From: Valencia hispanica
Taxonomy: Eukaryota; Chordata; Actinopteri; Cyprinodontiformes; Valenciidae
Direction: 5' to 3'
Assembly: GCA_963556495.2 (NCBI GenBank)
Contig: OY747705.1
Span: forward strand, 34,286,298 to 34,350,297
DNA length: 64,000 nucleotides
The notes under the pieces were generated by a model. The model saw only the letters and a program-made list of their open reading frames with translations. It had not been told where the DNA came from and did not search any database. The position numbers and the translations under genes were made by a program. Position 1 is the first letter of the stretch; every line of letters begins with the position of its first letter. Shown here piece after piece: positions 23,880 through 34,794 of the stretch.

Positions 23880-25020
23880 AGTAAATCTGTTGGGCTTCTA
23901 CTTGGTACTCAGACACCAATTCTGAGCTCCACACTGCCAAACAGCACATATAAAAAAAAAAAAACCGTTTCAGTGAAAAAGCTGGCAAATTCATTGCAGG
24001 CCCTGGTAGAATTTAGTTCAGGGGCTACTGTCATAGGAGGATTAGTTCGTCCTTCCACTGTTGCAAATAGTCTGTGCATTATTAATATTTCTGTTAATGA
24101 TTTCAGAGAAGAAAGATTCCCTAGCATCTTTCAATGTTAACTGATATCTGTTAAGTCTCGCTTTGTAGATCTCACAGTGAACCTGGAGTCAAGTTTTCTG
24201 CCATTCTCACCCACACTCCCTTTTTTCACTACGTACCAGTGGATTGCTTGTTCACGGAGACTTAGTTCTACCTAAGACTACTTTCACTTTACTTGGAGCA
24301 ATGGAATCAATGATGTCTGAGACTTTCGCCAGGAAATTATCTACCAGCTTTACTTTACTGAGTTGGAGTTGGGAGGTGAGAGAGATGTGGTGGAATGGTA
24401 AATACGTTTAAAGGTATCAAGTGAACCAAAAATGCTTTTTTACAGTTATCTCAAGAGATGGTACTTTGAAAGAAAACACATATATGGTCAGATAATGCAA
24501 TATCAATTACCAAGATGTCAGACATATTTAAACCGTAACTGATAATTAATTCCAGAGTGTGTCCTCAAGTGTGTTAGTTGTTTGACGTGATGTGTCAGGC
24601 TGAAGTTGTGAAGAGTGTCACTTAATGTTTTTTGCTAGTCTATCCTTGGGGTTGTCAGAATGGATGTTGAAGTCCCCCACAATGATTAATTGGTCAAAAT
24701 CAATACACATTATGGAAAGAAGGTTACTGAAATCATTGAGAAGTTAGAGTTAAGTTTTGGGGGTTTATATAAACTTAGAAATAGAGCTTTGTTAGGCTTA
24801 TTTATCTGGGTGGCTAGGTATTCAAAAGAGTCAAATGTGTCCAGGGATACCTTTTTAAAGTTTATTGAGTTATGAAAGATTGTGGCTTCACCACCACCTC
24901 GTCTGCGTTTCCTGCTCTTTCTTAGAAAATTGTAATTTGGAGGGGTAGATTCTGTCAACACAGATGTTTCATTATTTACATCTAGCCAGGTTTCTGGAAA
25001 TAAATAAATAAATAAAACGT
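23880..25020 (-). pseudogene. L2 LINE endonuclease domain fragment
   Basis: On the minus strand the APE-type endonuclease of an L2-clade ORF2 is recognisable: 'ETWLD' at the start (about 24,985), an 'RRGGGEA' block (about 24,890), the catalytic-type 'VGDFNIHSDN' (about 24,650), and 'LSDHICVFF' (about 24,480). The linker follows, with 'NEFASFFTETV' near 23,970. Frames change near 24,690 and stops occur, so it is inactive. The RT domain that should follow is missing; the GC-rich repeat lies there instead. Its subfamily may differ from the plus-strand L2 copies. Confidence 0.75.
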
Positions 25021-25029
25021 GCATGTATG

Positions 25030-25820
25030 TTATGTTCAGGGATTAATTCATTGATTAGGAATGACTTTCCAGATAACGACCTAATATTTTATAAAGCTAA
25101 CTTAAGTGGTTTGATGATTGGTTACTGAACCTTCTGACAATTTAAATTAAATACATTTATCATTTTTTTTAAACATCTGTACAAGAGATATGAAGCCATT
25201 TGTCTGCGTCTGTCATGTATGTTTTGGCCTTTGCAATTATTAATCAGTTTTTCTTAAGTTTTGCACAATGAAAAACAAATAATATGCAGTTTAATAACTA
25301 AGGCAAGCTTGTAGATAAGTTAAACAAACAAAAAAAAAAAATTATGTTTTTAGCAATTCTTACTGATTTGCACACATCTTAGAACCGTGGTGATAGAATT
25401 GCGACTTTATTAAAAGGGTTAGACACAATTTAAAGGCATTGTCAAGGTCTTGGCTAAAAGCATGAAAGTGATTTAAAGATTTAAACCATACTCTTTCTAG
25501 ATGAAGGAGAAATTTAAACTCGCCTTTTAGTTATCAATAAGCATAGCAGGCCAATAACAGCTTGGGAGGCTAAGGCAGCGAGGCAGACAGAAAAGAACCC
25601 AGCTTTCATTCAAATAATCTCAAATGGCACTTTACTTCACTAAACAACGTAAACAAATCAATATCTTTCATTTTAAGGTTTTTCTTGGGGAATAGTCCAG
25701 CTAGTTTTGAGAAATATCTTCAGTATCATGTGTGAGGGTATGTTTCAGCTTACAAGCTCAAATAATCATCAGCTATTAAACAAATTTGCTTAAACTAATC
25801 CAAATGGTACGTCACAATGA
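25030..25820. other. No gene recognised
   Basis: AT-rich DNA with a short A-run near 25,330. No element or coding sequence could be identified. Confidence 0.45.
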
Positions 25821-25825
25821 TTACA

Positions 25826-26175
25826 CCATTGCCTCAGAGCTGGAAGATTCCCAGTTTGACTGTGGACCAGAGGCAAAGTTGGTATGTTTTCTTTTGTACA
25901 TTCACGTGTCTCCTCCAGGTCTACTTTTCACCCCAATTCCACCACACATCTTAAAAACATGAACATTAGGTTAACTGGCAGTTTAAATTTGCCTGTAAGT
26001 ATGTGTGTGCATGCAGTGCAGTGTGTCTTGTTGTCTCTGTGTTTTGGCCCTCAAATAGATTGACGATCTTTCCAGGGTGTACCCCTCTACATGCCCAATG
26101 TCTGCTGGGACAGACTCCATCCCCCGCTGACAAAACTGACTGGACTTTACAGGTACAGAAAATGGGTGAATGGAA
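25826..26175 (+). repeat. Near full-length SINE-like teleost repeat
   Basis: The head ('ccattgcctcagagctggaag', 'cccagtttgactgtgg') resembles a decayed tRNA-derived promoter with an A-box/B-box layout. The body has 'cttaaaaacatgaacattaggtt' and 'ggttaactggcag', and the 3' block 'tttccagggtgtacccc' ends in 'ggtacagaaaatgggtgaatgg'. This is the longest copy of the family seen here. Confidence 0.6.
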
Positions 26176-26444
26176 ACCCACATGGTCACTTTTTTTGCCA
26201 GGTAGTCACGTATTAGCCAGCTCATACACCAGTCATAATACCATTTAATTCTTCAGCGATACATGGATTTCATGAAAACCTGGATTGATTGTTATTCATT
26301 TCTCATGTGATTACTTTAATCTTTTGAAATAAATTTTAAGGACTTTTGTTTTATGGGAAACTACTAAATAATGACCCTCTCGTCAGAAAAAGCCTTAAAA
26401 ACAAGGTGAGTGTCTCCTGTTAAAGAAACCAATCTTTACCACAT

Positions 26445-27687
26445 TGATTCAATTCAATTTCAATTCAGTTTATTTATATAGCGCCAATTCACAACAAATG
26501 TCATCTCAAGGCACTTAACAAGAAGTCATTTCAATACATTTATACAAACATTCCAATCAGTTAAAACCTTTCCTATTTAAGGAATCCCAGCACATTGCGT
26601 CAGTCATTGGCGTGAGGTTGGGCAAACTTTACAACCACAGCAATCCTTCAGCAATCCCTCAAACTGAGCAAGCATGTAGTGACGGTGGAGAGGAAAAACT
26701 CCCCTTTAACGGGAAGAAACCTCCAACAGAACCAGGCTCAGTAGGAGCGGCCATCTGCCACGACCGTCTGGGGGTTTGAGAAGACAGAGCAGAGACACGT
26801 AGTAGAGAGAAGAAAAGTGGTCAGTCTGTCCTCCAGCAGTCTAAGCCTATAGCAGCATAACTACAGAGCTAGCCCAGGATGACCTAAGCCACTCTAACAA
26901 TAAGCTTTATCAAAGAGGAAAGTTTTAAGCCTGGCCTTAAAAGTAAACAGAGTGTCTGCCTCACGGACTAAAACTGGTAGCTGGTTCCACAGGAGAGGAG
27001 CATGATAACTGAAAGATCTGCCTCCCATTCTACTTTTAGAAATCCTAGGAACTACAAGTAAACCTGCAGTCTGAGAGCGAAGTGCTCTGTTGGGAACATA
27101 TGAAACAATTAGATCTCTGATGTATGATGGGGCGTGATTATCAAGGGCTTTGTATGTAAGAAGAAGGATCTTAAGCTAAAACAGGAGAAATGTGATCTCT
27201 CTTTTTAATATTCATCAGAACTCTTGCTGCCGCATTTTGGATCAACTGAAGGCTTTTAATGGCATTTTGTGGACTTCCTGATAGTAAAGAATTACAGTAG
27301 TCCAGCCTTGAGGTAACAAATGCATGGACTAGTTTCTCAGCATCACTCCTGGACAGGATGTTTCTAATTTTAGCAACATTCCGGAGGTGAAAGAAGGAAA
27401 TCCTAGAAACCTGTTTAATATGGGATTTAAATGTCAAGTCTTGGTCAAAAATAACGCCGAGGTTCTTTACGTTATTACTGGGGGCCAATTTAATGCCATC
27501 CAGATGAAGTGATTGACTAATCGGTTTCTTTTTTAGAACTTCTGGTCCAAAGACAACAACTTCTGTCTTGTCAGAATTAAAAAGCAAAAAGTTTAGATTC
27601 ATCCATGTTTTTATGTCTTCCAGACATGCCTGTAATCTACCTAACTGACTGGGTTCATCAGGATTTATGGATAAATATAGTTGTCCG
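26445..27687 (-). mobile_element. 5'-truncated L2-clade LINE with (GAATT)n tail
   Basis: Read on the minus strand: part of the RT thumb and C-terminal domain, then a 3' UTR with 'gtttcttcccgttaaagggg' and 'gagtttttcctctccaccg', then 'cgctatataaataaactg' and a short (GAATT) tail at 26,445-26,470. The same tail family appears at 57,688-58,110 (minus) and 59,734-59,891 (plus). The 5' break lies at 27,687, at the junction with a Tc1-like element. Confidence 0.88.
26880..27687 (-). pseudogene. L2 LINE ORF2 C-terminal part with internal deletion
   Basis: Coding starts inside the RT C-terminal region ('FNSDKTEVVVFGPE', 'NLGVIFDQDLTFKSHI', 'SRLDYCNSLLSG', '[12 protein letters not shown]', 'HISPVLA') and breaks at about 27,180. 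There roughly 40 bases coding the usual 'LHWLP' segment are lost. The remaining end then reads in another frame ('KILLLTYKALDNHAP', 'ALRSQTAGLL', 'LLWNQLPV', 'FKARLKTFLF'). The open part is 27,171-27,602. Confidence 0.85.
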
Positions 27688-28089
27688 AGTGGTTATTTTA
27701 GTTACTGTTACCCTTCTATCAGCTCGAGTCTGGCCATTCTCCTCTGACCTCTGGCATCAATAAGGCTTTTTCGCCCACAGAACTGCTGCTCACTGGATAT
27801 TTTCCCTTTTTCGGACCATTCTCTGTAAACCCTAGAGATGGTTGTGCATGAAAATCCCGGTAGATCAGCAGTTTCTGAAATACTCAGACCAGTCCGTCTG
27901 TCACCTACAACCACGCCATGTTCAAAGTAAATTAAATCACCTTTCTTTCCCATTCTGATGCTCGGTTTGAACTGCAGCAGATCGTCTACACGGGTAAATG
28001 CATTGAGTTGCTGCCATGTGATTGGCTGATTAGAAATTTGCGTTAATGAGCAGTTGGACAGGTGTGCCTAATAAAGTGGCCAGTGAGTG
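27688..28089 (-). mobile_element. Tc1-like element, 5' part only
   Basis: The right edge (minus-strand start) is the terminal repeat CACTCACTGGCCACTTTATT, followed by the leader and the transposase start. TA at 28,090-28,091 marks the insertion side. The element is cut at 27,687, where the L2 copy begins, so its 3' part is missing. Confidence 0.85.
27708..27953 (-). pseudogene. Tc1-like transposase, N-terminal DNA-binding domain
   Basis: The 81-codon frame starts MGKKGDL and contains the helix-turn-helix type region of Tc1-like transposases ('LSISETADLPGF', 'TTISRVYREWSEKGK', then 'DARGQRRMARL'). Full family proteins are about 340 residues, so the catalytic DDE domain is missing. It could bind terminal repeats in principle but cannot transpose. 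Confidence 0.85.
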
Positions 28090-28091
28090 TA

Positions 28092-28208
28092 TTGTCTTCA
28101 CTATCTCAAGTTGTGTACACGGATTGAGTTGCTGCCATTTGATTGGTGGCTTAAATTGGTGTTAATAAGCAATTGAACAAATGTACATAATAATGTGGCT
28201 GGAGAGTG
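28092..28208 (-). mobile_element. Second copy of the same Tc1-like end, interrupted by the first
   Basis: Minus-strand reading from 28,208: CACTCTCCAGCCACATTATT, then 'gccaccaatcaaatggcagc', 'aactcaatcc', a diverged version of the leader of the copy at 27,688-28,089. It stops at the TA where the other copy begins (28,090). The outer TA is 28,209-28,210. Confidence 0.75.
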
Positions 28209-28214
28209 TAAACA

Positions 28215-29340
28215 ATGAATGTCAATGAATACATATGGCCTAATTCAAAACTGAAACTCAGAAGAGCAGATGGAATTATTCATGGCAAAATATGCCACAA
28301 CAAACAAAACACAAAACATCAAGATTTTTCTTTCAAATCCCACAAAACCTGGAGCAAGGTGTGTTATTTTCTTTCTTCCCTGTTTTTCACAATGATCAGC
28401 AGCTTTTAATTGGACAATTTAAAATCTAAATCCTCCAAAATTATGTAAAGTCTGATAACCTACATATAATAAACCTTGATCTTATTAACCATGATTAATA
28501 CTTTATTTTACAGCTCAGATGCTACCCTGCTGACTTCAAATTAATGTGATATTTTTACCAGAGTAGGAATAATATTAGATTTGAATCCAATTCAAATATA
28601 GATGACAGATAATAATTAAAAACAGACCGTGATAATTTGCTCTTCAAGAAGAAAATGAGGGCATTCCTAAGTTTTGGAAATAAAGTTTGTGAAGGTGAAG
28701 AGTAAAATAATCAGTTTATTTGTGTCTTCAATATGTTACTTTGTCTCAGTTTAAAACCTTCTTGGGTTTTATGAGTCATCTGCAGAGCAAGCAGCTCTGT
28801 GCTTGAATATAATCATACAACATCACAGCTCACCTGTCTAGCTGCCAGCAAGTAGCCAGCCTCTGGTTGTTGGATGCTACAGTCCTTCTGACACTTGCAC
28901 ACAATCAAAGTTACCATACTCAACACAATGTAGCACTTGAAAACTTTTTCTTCACTTGATCAAAACACTGCAATCTAAACATCACTGCATGTGCAATGAC
29001 CTTCTGTCTCATGAATGGCGCAACCTTCCCTAAATCCGATTAGTGAAGCAGTACTGTTTATTTATTCTGTGATGAAAATGATAGGCTGCTGAAAAAGAAA
29101 TCCTAAGAAGCACACTTTTTTCTTTCCTGTTCCCATGCGCGTTTATACTCCTCCCTGACAACATGCATCTCAAGGCTGACAATCTTGCTCCTTTATTTTC
29201 TGTAAGAAGCACATCCGACTGCTTGTGCACCTCTATCCATAAAAAAATACATTGGGATTTCTAAACCTAGCTAATTCTTCTCCAGGGGATTTATGAAATT
29301 CCCCGATGAATTCTTTGAAGAATGAATAATAAATAATTCT
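28215..29340. other. No gene recognised
   Basis: AT-rich single-copy-looking DNA; short frames (28,215-28,409 and 29,030-29,230) have no recognised domain. Confidence 0.4.
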
Positions 29341-29344
29341 TATA

Positions 29345-30221
29345 CACTCTCCAGCTCCACTTTTTTGGTATTCATGTTGATGTCCTTGTGAAAACAAAAA
29401 GTAAATCAGTCATTCAAATGCATATCAATGCATTTTGGCATCTGGACAGCATCAGAAACAATGCAGGGTCTAATTATGTTTGATTTCAGCTGTAACATTA
29501 AGATGGCTGGGTCAGAATTTGGCTTGAGTAACATAAAAGTATAAAGCTATCCTTTATTGTATCAAAGCTCCGAGGTGCTGGTGGTAGTGTAAAGCCTAGT
29601 TTATAATTATGCATCTGCGGAGGTGCAGAGATACGCAGCACCATAATCCGTCAACGCAAGGGCTCTGCGACAGCCACACAAGGACGCACAGAGTGTAGCC
29701 CAATTTTTTAACTATCCATCGAACGCAACAGAGAGCGCACGTCTGTAATTGGTCAGCCCAACATTATCATTTCACCAGAACGGTGCTGTATAGTTGATGT
29801 AATTAGTAGTCAATGCAGCTTTTGGGGATTAGATGCTTTATATTGCAAGGTCATTTGATCAAATATGGTCTTTTGGCGATTTTGAACACCAGGAGGTTTA
29901 GAAAACAACAAAACAGACTGATGTGTGTGTTTGTTTGTTTGTTTACATTTGTTCGCTCAATCAAAACACGCTGTTTGTTGGCCATTGCTCTTTGAGTGGA
30001 TGTGCGCTGAAGTAAATAAACTGTTGTCAACCAGAGATGTCACTGCAATGGTAGGCAGACCCAACAGTAAAGGTCTGCACCCCCTGCTGTACTGGTCGGG
30101 AATTTCTTTGCAACACTGACACACCAATAAAGAAGTATAAAAGCCATCATTCTATAGGGGGAGGAAAGTCCTACTTAGTACTACTAAAGTGTACAGTACT
30201 CATTAAAGTGGCCGGTGAGTT
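29345..30221 (+). mobile_element. Defective Tc1-like element with nested insertion
   Basis: Terminal repeats are CACTCTCCAGCTCCAC on the left and, inverted, AACTCACCGGCCACTTTA on the right, each flanked by TA (29,343-29,344 and 30,222-30,223), as expected for Tc1/mariner. Inside, 29,480-29,592 matches a transposase middle segment ('ggctgggtcagaatttggc', 'tttattgtatcaaagc', 'aggtgctggtggtagtgt'). Most of the transposase is deleted and a second DNA element fills 29,593-30,146. Same family as the two ends at 27,688-28,208. Confidence 0.65.
29593..30146. mobile_element. Small non-autonomous DNA element inside the Tc1 copy
   Basis: It begins 'gcctagtttataattatgc' and ends with the approximate inverse 'gaagtataaaagcc'. 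The left part is rich in CpG and 'ctgcg' words, in contrast to its host. Similar ends exist in PIF/Harbinger-type fish MITEs, but the target duplication is unclear, so the assignment is tentative. Confidence 0.4.
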
Positions 30222-30224
30222 TAA

Positions 30225-32160
30225 TGGAGAGAAAATACCATTCCTCAAGACAAATCATTAAAAAAAATTACTAAAGCTTTCTTCATTTTAAATATGCCTG
30301 GTCATCTAATAAAGGACAATTTTCAGAACGTGTAAAGATCTATCCAATAGCTTTTGTGCATTCATCTGCCCTTGGTTAGTATTTCCTAGATAAAAAAATG
30401 ACACCATATTACTATGAACAGAATCCTGTTTTATTATACAAGAGGGAAATTATGCTACCAAGAGCCTGACAGTCTCCTTATTATTTATGTCTCTTTTTTA
30501 TATACCTTTTTCTATAACTCACTGGCCCTGAATCTAGAGAACTTGGAGAACTGAGACTTGTCTAAAAGGCTGAGTGTAGAAGTCCCTGTGGATCAAAATG
30601 CTAAAATGCCACTGTGCTAGGCCATTTACCACTGCCCTCACACCAGAGAGCTATTCGTTCTTAGCAGTGTTAATGGCGTTTACTGCACCTGCCTCTTAAT
30701 CCAGCCCACGCCTTCCTCAAGGCATGCAGCTCTTTGCTACTTAGAGTCTAAACCCCCCGGCTGGGGACAAGGGGAAATGGCAGGGACACTATCTCAGAGT
30801 CAATTACTGGTCGTAGGGAATCTCTCAAGAGCAAGCAACTGCATTTGTGACAAAATGGCCTGTTCCCATTCCTTCCTAAAGATGCAATTTGCAGTAGCAA
30901 GGAATTTTTGTGTATGTGGAGTGTGGAGTGCATCTAAGAGCAGAGGATCATGGACTCCCCATAGACAACACTGTTAGCTGGAATGAATAAATGATTAAAT
31001 GGGCTAACACAGTCTTAATGTAAAAGTTGAGTGGAGTATGGTAGGTTTAGAGCATGTGAATTGTGACAGGCTTAAAGTACACCGACTCTATCCAAAGAAA
31101 AGTCTATGGTAAAATCTCAAGTAGAGTTCTAAGAATAGATCACCTTGGAAAAATAAACTTTAAACCAGAACTAACCTTGAGATACATTTTAAATAGCTGC
31201 TTAGATTGGAAATTATTTATTTGATTATCTAATGGTGGATTTAGCAAAAGCGATTTTTTTTTTCAAACTTAATTTATTTGTGTTTACTATTTTAGATGTC
31301 CCTTTGGGAATTACAGGAGAGTTGGATTTTATTTCAGAATGGAAGTCATCTCAAACTAAAGAACTGTTATCCTCATAAAGATAAATTGCATTGTGTCCTT
31401 GTTTCTGGCATTTTTCATCCAGAGTTGATGATACACGAGCAGTGCTGTCTTCGTTTGCTGTTTGCCTGTCAAATTTGGCTGCATGGTGCACAGATGCTGG
31501 CATTCAAAATAAAAAGTCCTTCCCAATGAAATGCATTGCTGCCTGTTCTTTTTAGAATAGAATATCCTTCATTGTCTCTTGGTAAACATATTTTGAAATG
31601 GTCATAAAAGGACATTTTTATTCACATCGGAAAGCCAAAAAAAGACTGCTTTAGGGAAGTCAAAGGAGCTTGGAAGATGAACTCTTCGCAGTCAAATTGA
31701 ACTCAAGCGGCTCACTATACAGAATTGCAATCATCGTCACGATATCAGTGTCTCTAATATCACCATCCCAATGGACTGATTGGATGTTATATTTGGTAGA
31801 GTATTATATTTCACATTTGGAACTTTTATCAATGTTTAATAATTTTTTTAGCAAATAAAAAGCTACAAAATGCATTCATTGAGTCACACTTTAAAAAAAC
31901 CTTACATTTACAGTTTTGCCCCAATTGATCCAAAATAAATGGTGCAAAAGACATCCACATACCCGTGTATAAAGAAAACAACTTATGTACACTAATTCAC
32001 ACACCTGTAATAAAATCTTCCCACAGACACATTTTTAAATCATATTTTTTCCTTGAACACTGACGCAAATCGGTAAATGCAACTGCACAAAACCGCTGAT
32101 GCGAGTCAGAAAGACTGCTCTACAAGCCACACCTTATTTTTCTGCGTGCTTCCTTTACTC
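30225..32160. other. No gene recognised; possible conserved noncoding segment
   Basis: No coding exon or named repeat. The stretch 30,590-30,990 is less AT-rich and repeat-free. The 77-codon frame at 31,296-31,529 shows no recognisable domain. Confidence 0.35.
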
Positions 32161-32786
32161 CATTTGTCTATGGCGTAATATTTGTGCCATCAACTTGAGC
32201 ACGCAGTGAGACTGATCTGAGAGCAAATATCTATGTGAACGAACAATAACACCTGCTCTGTGGTTGAGCGCTACTCTGTCTCTGCTCGCTCAACTCTGTC
32301 TGCTCCCACATGGCTCTGTTTTTGCTCAGAACAGTTTTTTTCACCAGCCAATCACAGACAGCTCTCTTTCATCCAATCAATGCATATCCAAAAAGTACTG
32401 ACGCTGAATTCAATGAAAAGCAACCAATCACAAACCACTGGAATGGAACCGCTTTCTGCTGCTTTGCAACCAATCACCATCCAATGGCTGCAAACTGAAA
32501 CTTTCAAGGAAATGGTATTAGGACAAAAAGACAGGGAAAATGTCTGATAATTAAGATACTAAGTGAATATGCAATATACAATGGTCCGTGTAACGCTTAT
32601 CAGTTCAATTTTCTAAACACAAACGGACATTTGGAAAAACAGAAAAATGGATTCAAATATCCAATTTTTCATTGTTTTTCACCTTGACAAATTAAAACAT
32701 TGGATTTTTAAACTGTTTTTCCTATTTTCTGTTTTCATTCAGAGGATCAAAAACTTAGAAAATTGTGTCTGGGCTCCAATTACTCA

Positions 32787-32900
<114 letters not shown>

Positions 32901-33400
32901 TGTAGAAGATACAGCCTGGCTCTATCTACAGACTGAAGGCTATATAAAGAATAGATACATAAAGCTGTATCGCGTTTTCATATTCAGTCTATAGCTTAGG
33001 TTGCAGCTTGTTAGCCTGCGGGTTAGTATGAATATATGTTTATATATGTCTATGTCCATTCTCACAACCGGCGCAACATCATAGAACTACATGGAACGAG
33101 GGAGAGTACATCATTGCAGTATTGAATAATTGGAGCCCGGACGCAATTTTTACAAAACTTTCCAATTTTCTAAATTTCTGATCCTCTGAATGAAAACAGA
33201 AAATTGAAAAAACAGTTTTAAAATCCAACTTTGTCAAGGTTTAAAAAAATGAAAAATTTGATATTTGAATCAATTTTTCTGTTTTTCCAAATGTCCGTTT
33301 GTGTTTAGAAAATTGAACTGATAAGCGTTACACAGACCTACAATATCCCTACTTTCATTGTAGATTTTCGGGAATATTTCTAAATTCCTAGAGACTCTCA

Positions 33401-33460
33401 GTGATCCTGACTCAACATCTCAAGTTACCTATTCAACTTCAGGTGTTGAGTCAGGATCAC
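33401..33460. other. Perfect 17-bp stem hairpin with paired AP-1-type sites
   Basis: GTGATCCTGACTCAACA (33,401-33,417) is the exact inverse of 33,444-33,460. The 26-base centre pairs further with mismatches. Each arm carries a TGACTCA/TGAGTCA heptamer, the AP-1 consensus. It lies only on the right side of the foldback element. Confidence 0.75.
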
Positions 33461-33670
33461 GAAGAGTCAAACAGAGTTGAGCGAGCAGACAGTGTTGAGC
33501 GAGCAGAGAGAGTAACGCGCAAGCACAAAGCAGGTTTTATTGTTTGTTCACATAGATATTTGCTCTCATATCAGTCTCACTGCACGCTCAAGTTGTTGGC
33601 ACAAATATTACGCCATATTTGTCCCACTGTCAACAACATTTTGTGACTTGTGGGTAATGTCTACGCCGTA

Positions 33671-33686
33671 CAGCAGGGGGCGCTGT
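33671..33686 (+). promoter_or_regulatory. CTCF-like binding motif
   Basis: CAGCAGGGGGCGCTGT matches the core of the vertebrate CTCF consensus (CCASYAGRKGGCRS) except for the base before the core. It sits 50 bp outside the right end of the foldback element. Binding is not shown by sequence. Confidence 0.5.
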
Positions 33687-33999
33687 AGGGCTCTGTATGA
33701 ACAAACCGGAAATACCCCCATGCTTAGCACTGTGGGGCCTGACAGTGACGCTGTGACCTTCCAGCTGTACGTTGGACATTCATAGCAGATTAAATCGCTA
33801 AAACGTTCCCAAACTCCTCAAGACACAAAACATGAAAGCCATCTGTGATAAATGCTTATTTATGGTCTATTAATAGAATGGCAAGGACTCTCAGAACCGC
33901 ATCACTAGAGTAATACGAAGCTGAAATTGGCTTCCGAATATAGTCCAACTTGGGGAAATAGCTAAACGGCGATTCTACTTAATTTCCACTAACCTGAGC

Positions 34000-34790
34000 A
34001 GCTTTAATCTGTTCTAGTAAAAAATTAAAATACATTGACTCTACAAACCTGGACTAGATTATTCTACACTAATTGCAGAATCAGTCAAACCCACTTTGGG
34101 ATTATTGAAACCTTTATTTGATTTGTGAAAGTTCAATAAATTGCAACTTTTTGTTGCATCTGAACCACTGTAGAACACCTCCAGCTCAGGAAATGCAAAA
34201 CCTAGACTAATGGCAGAATATTTAAAACATAGTTTATAATTTGTGAAACATTTGCTTGATTTGTGAAATCTTTATTATAAAGCCAGGTAAATTACACTGT
34301 GTGTTTAAATCTGATCAAAATCCTCAGTTTTTATTTTTTTAGGTGCACTAAATATGTTGTGCATATAGAATAGATTATGCTTAAAAGTGTGTGTGTCAGT
34401 GTCTGTTTTTATACTTAATAAAGGTAACATTTTCAGCACGATAAGTTGTTGTTTATAAACATTTAATTCATATTAAGAGTATTAAGTGATCACACATTAG
34501 TTATCGACTAACATTTTACAATTTCTTTTCTCAGAGGGGTATAACTCTGGATCATGGTCTATGTGTAAATATAATGTGTTAACCCTAACCTTGTGTTCCT
34601 CAGCTGGAGCTCTTCTAGAGTGGTTCAGATGCAACAAAAAGTGCTGAAATTGCCCTTTTTTAAACCTTCAAAAATCAAATAAAGGTTTACCTAATCCCAA
34701 AGTGGGTTTGACAGATTGTGCTTTTAGTGTATCTTGTCCAGGTTTGAAGAGTCAAAGTATTTTAGTTTTTAACCAGAACAGATTAAAGCT
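34000..34790. mobile_element. MITE with about 190-bp terminal inverted repeats
   Basis: Arms 34,000-34,190 and 34,598-34,790 are inverted copies: AGCTTTAATCTGTTCT at both ends, then 'ttgactct', 'caaacctgga', 'gtcaaacccactttgggatta' and 'tggttcagatgcaacaaaaag'. The 400-bp centre is AT-rich with no coding signal. Flanks show no clear target duplication. Confidence 0.78.
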
Positions 34791-34794
34791 TTTC

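Noticed and set aside
34000..34790. Target duplications for the MITEs at 3,766, 16,305, 19,272 and 34,000
   Set aside because: Flanks were compared for 2-8 bp direct repeats; none was convincing, so no superfamily is claimed.
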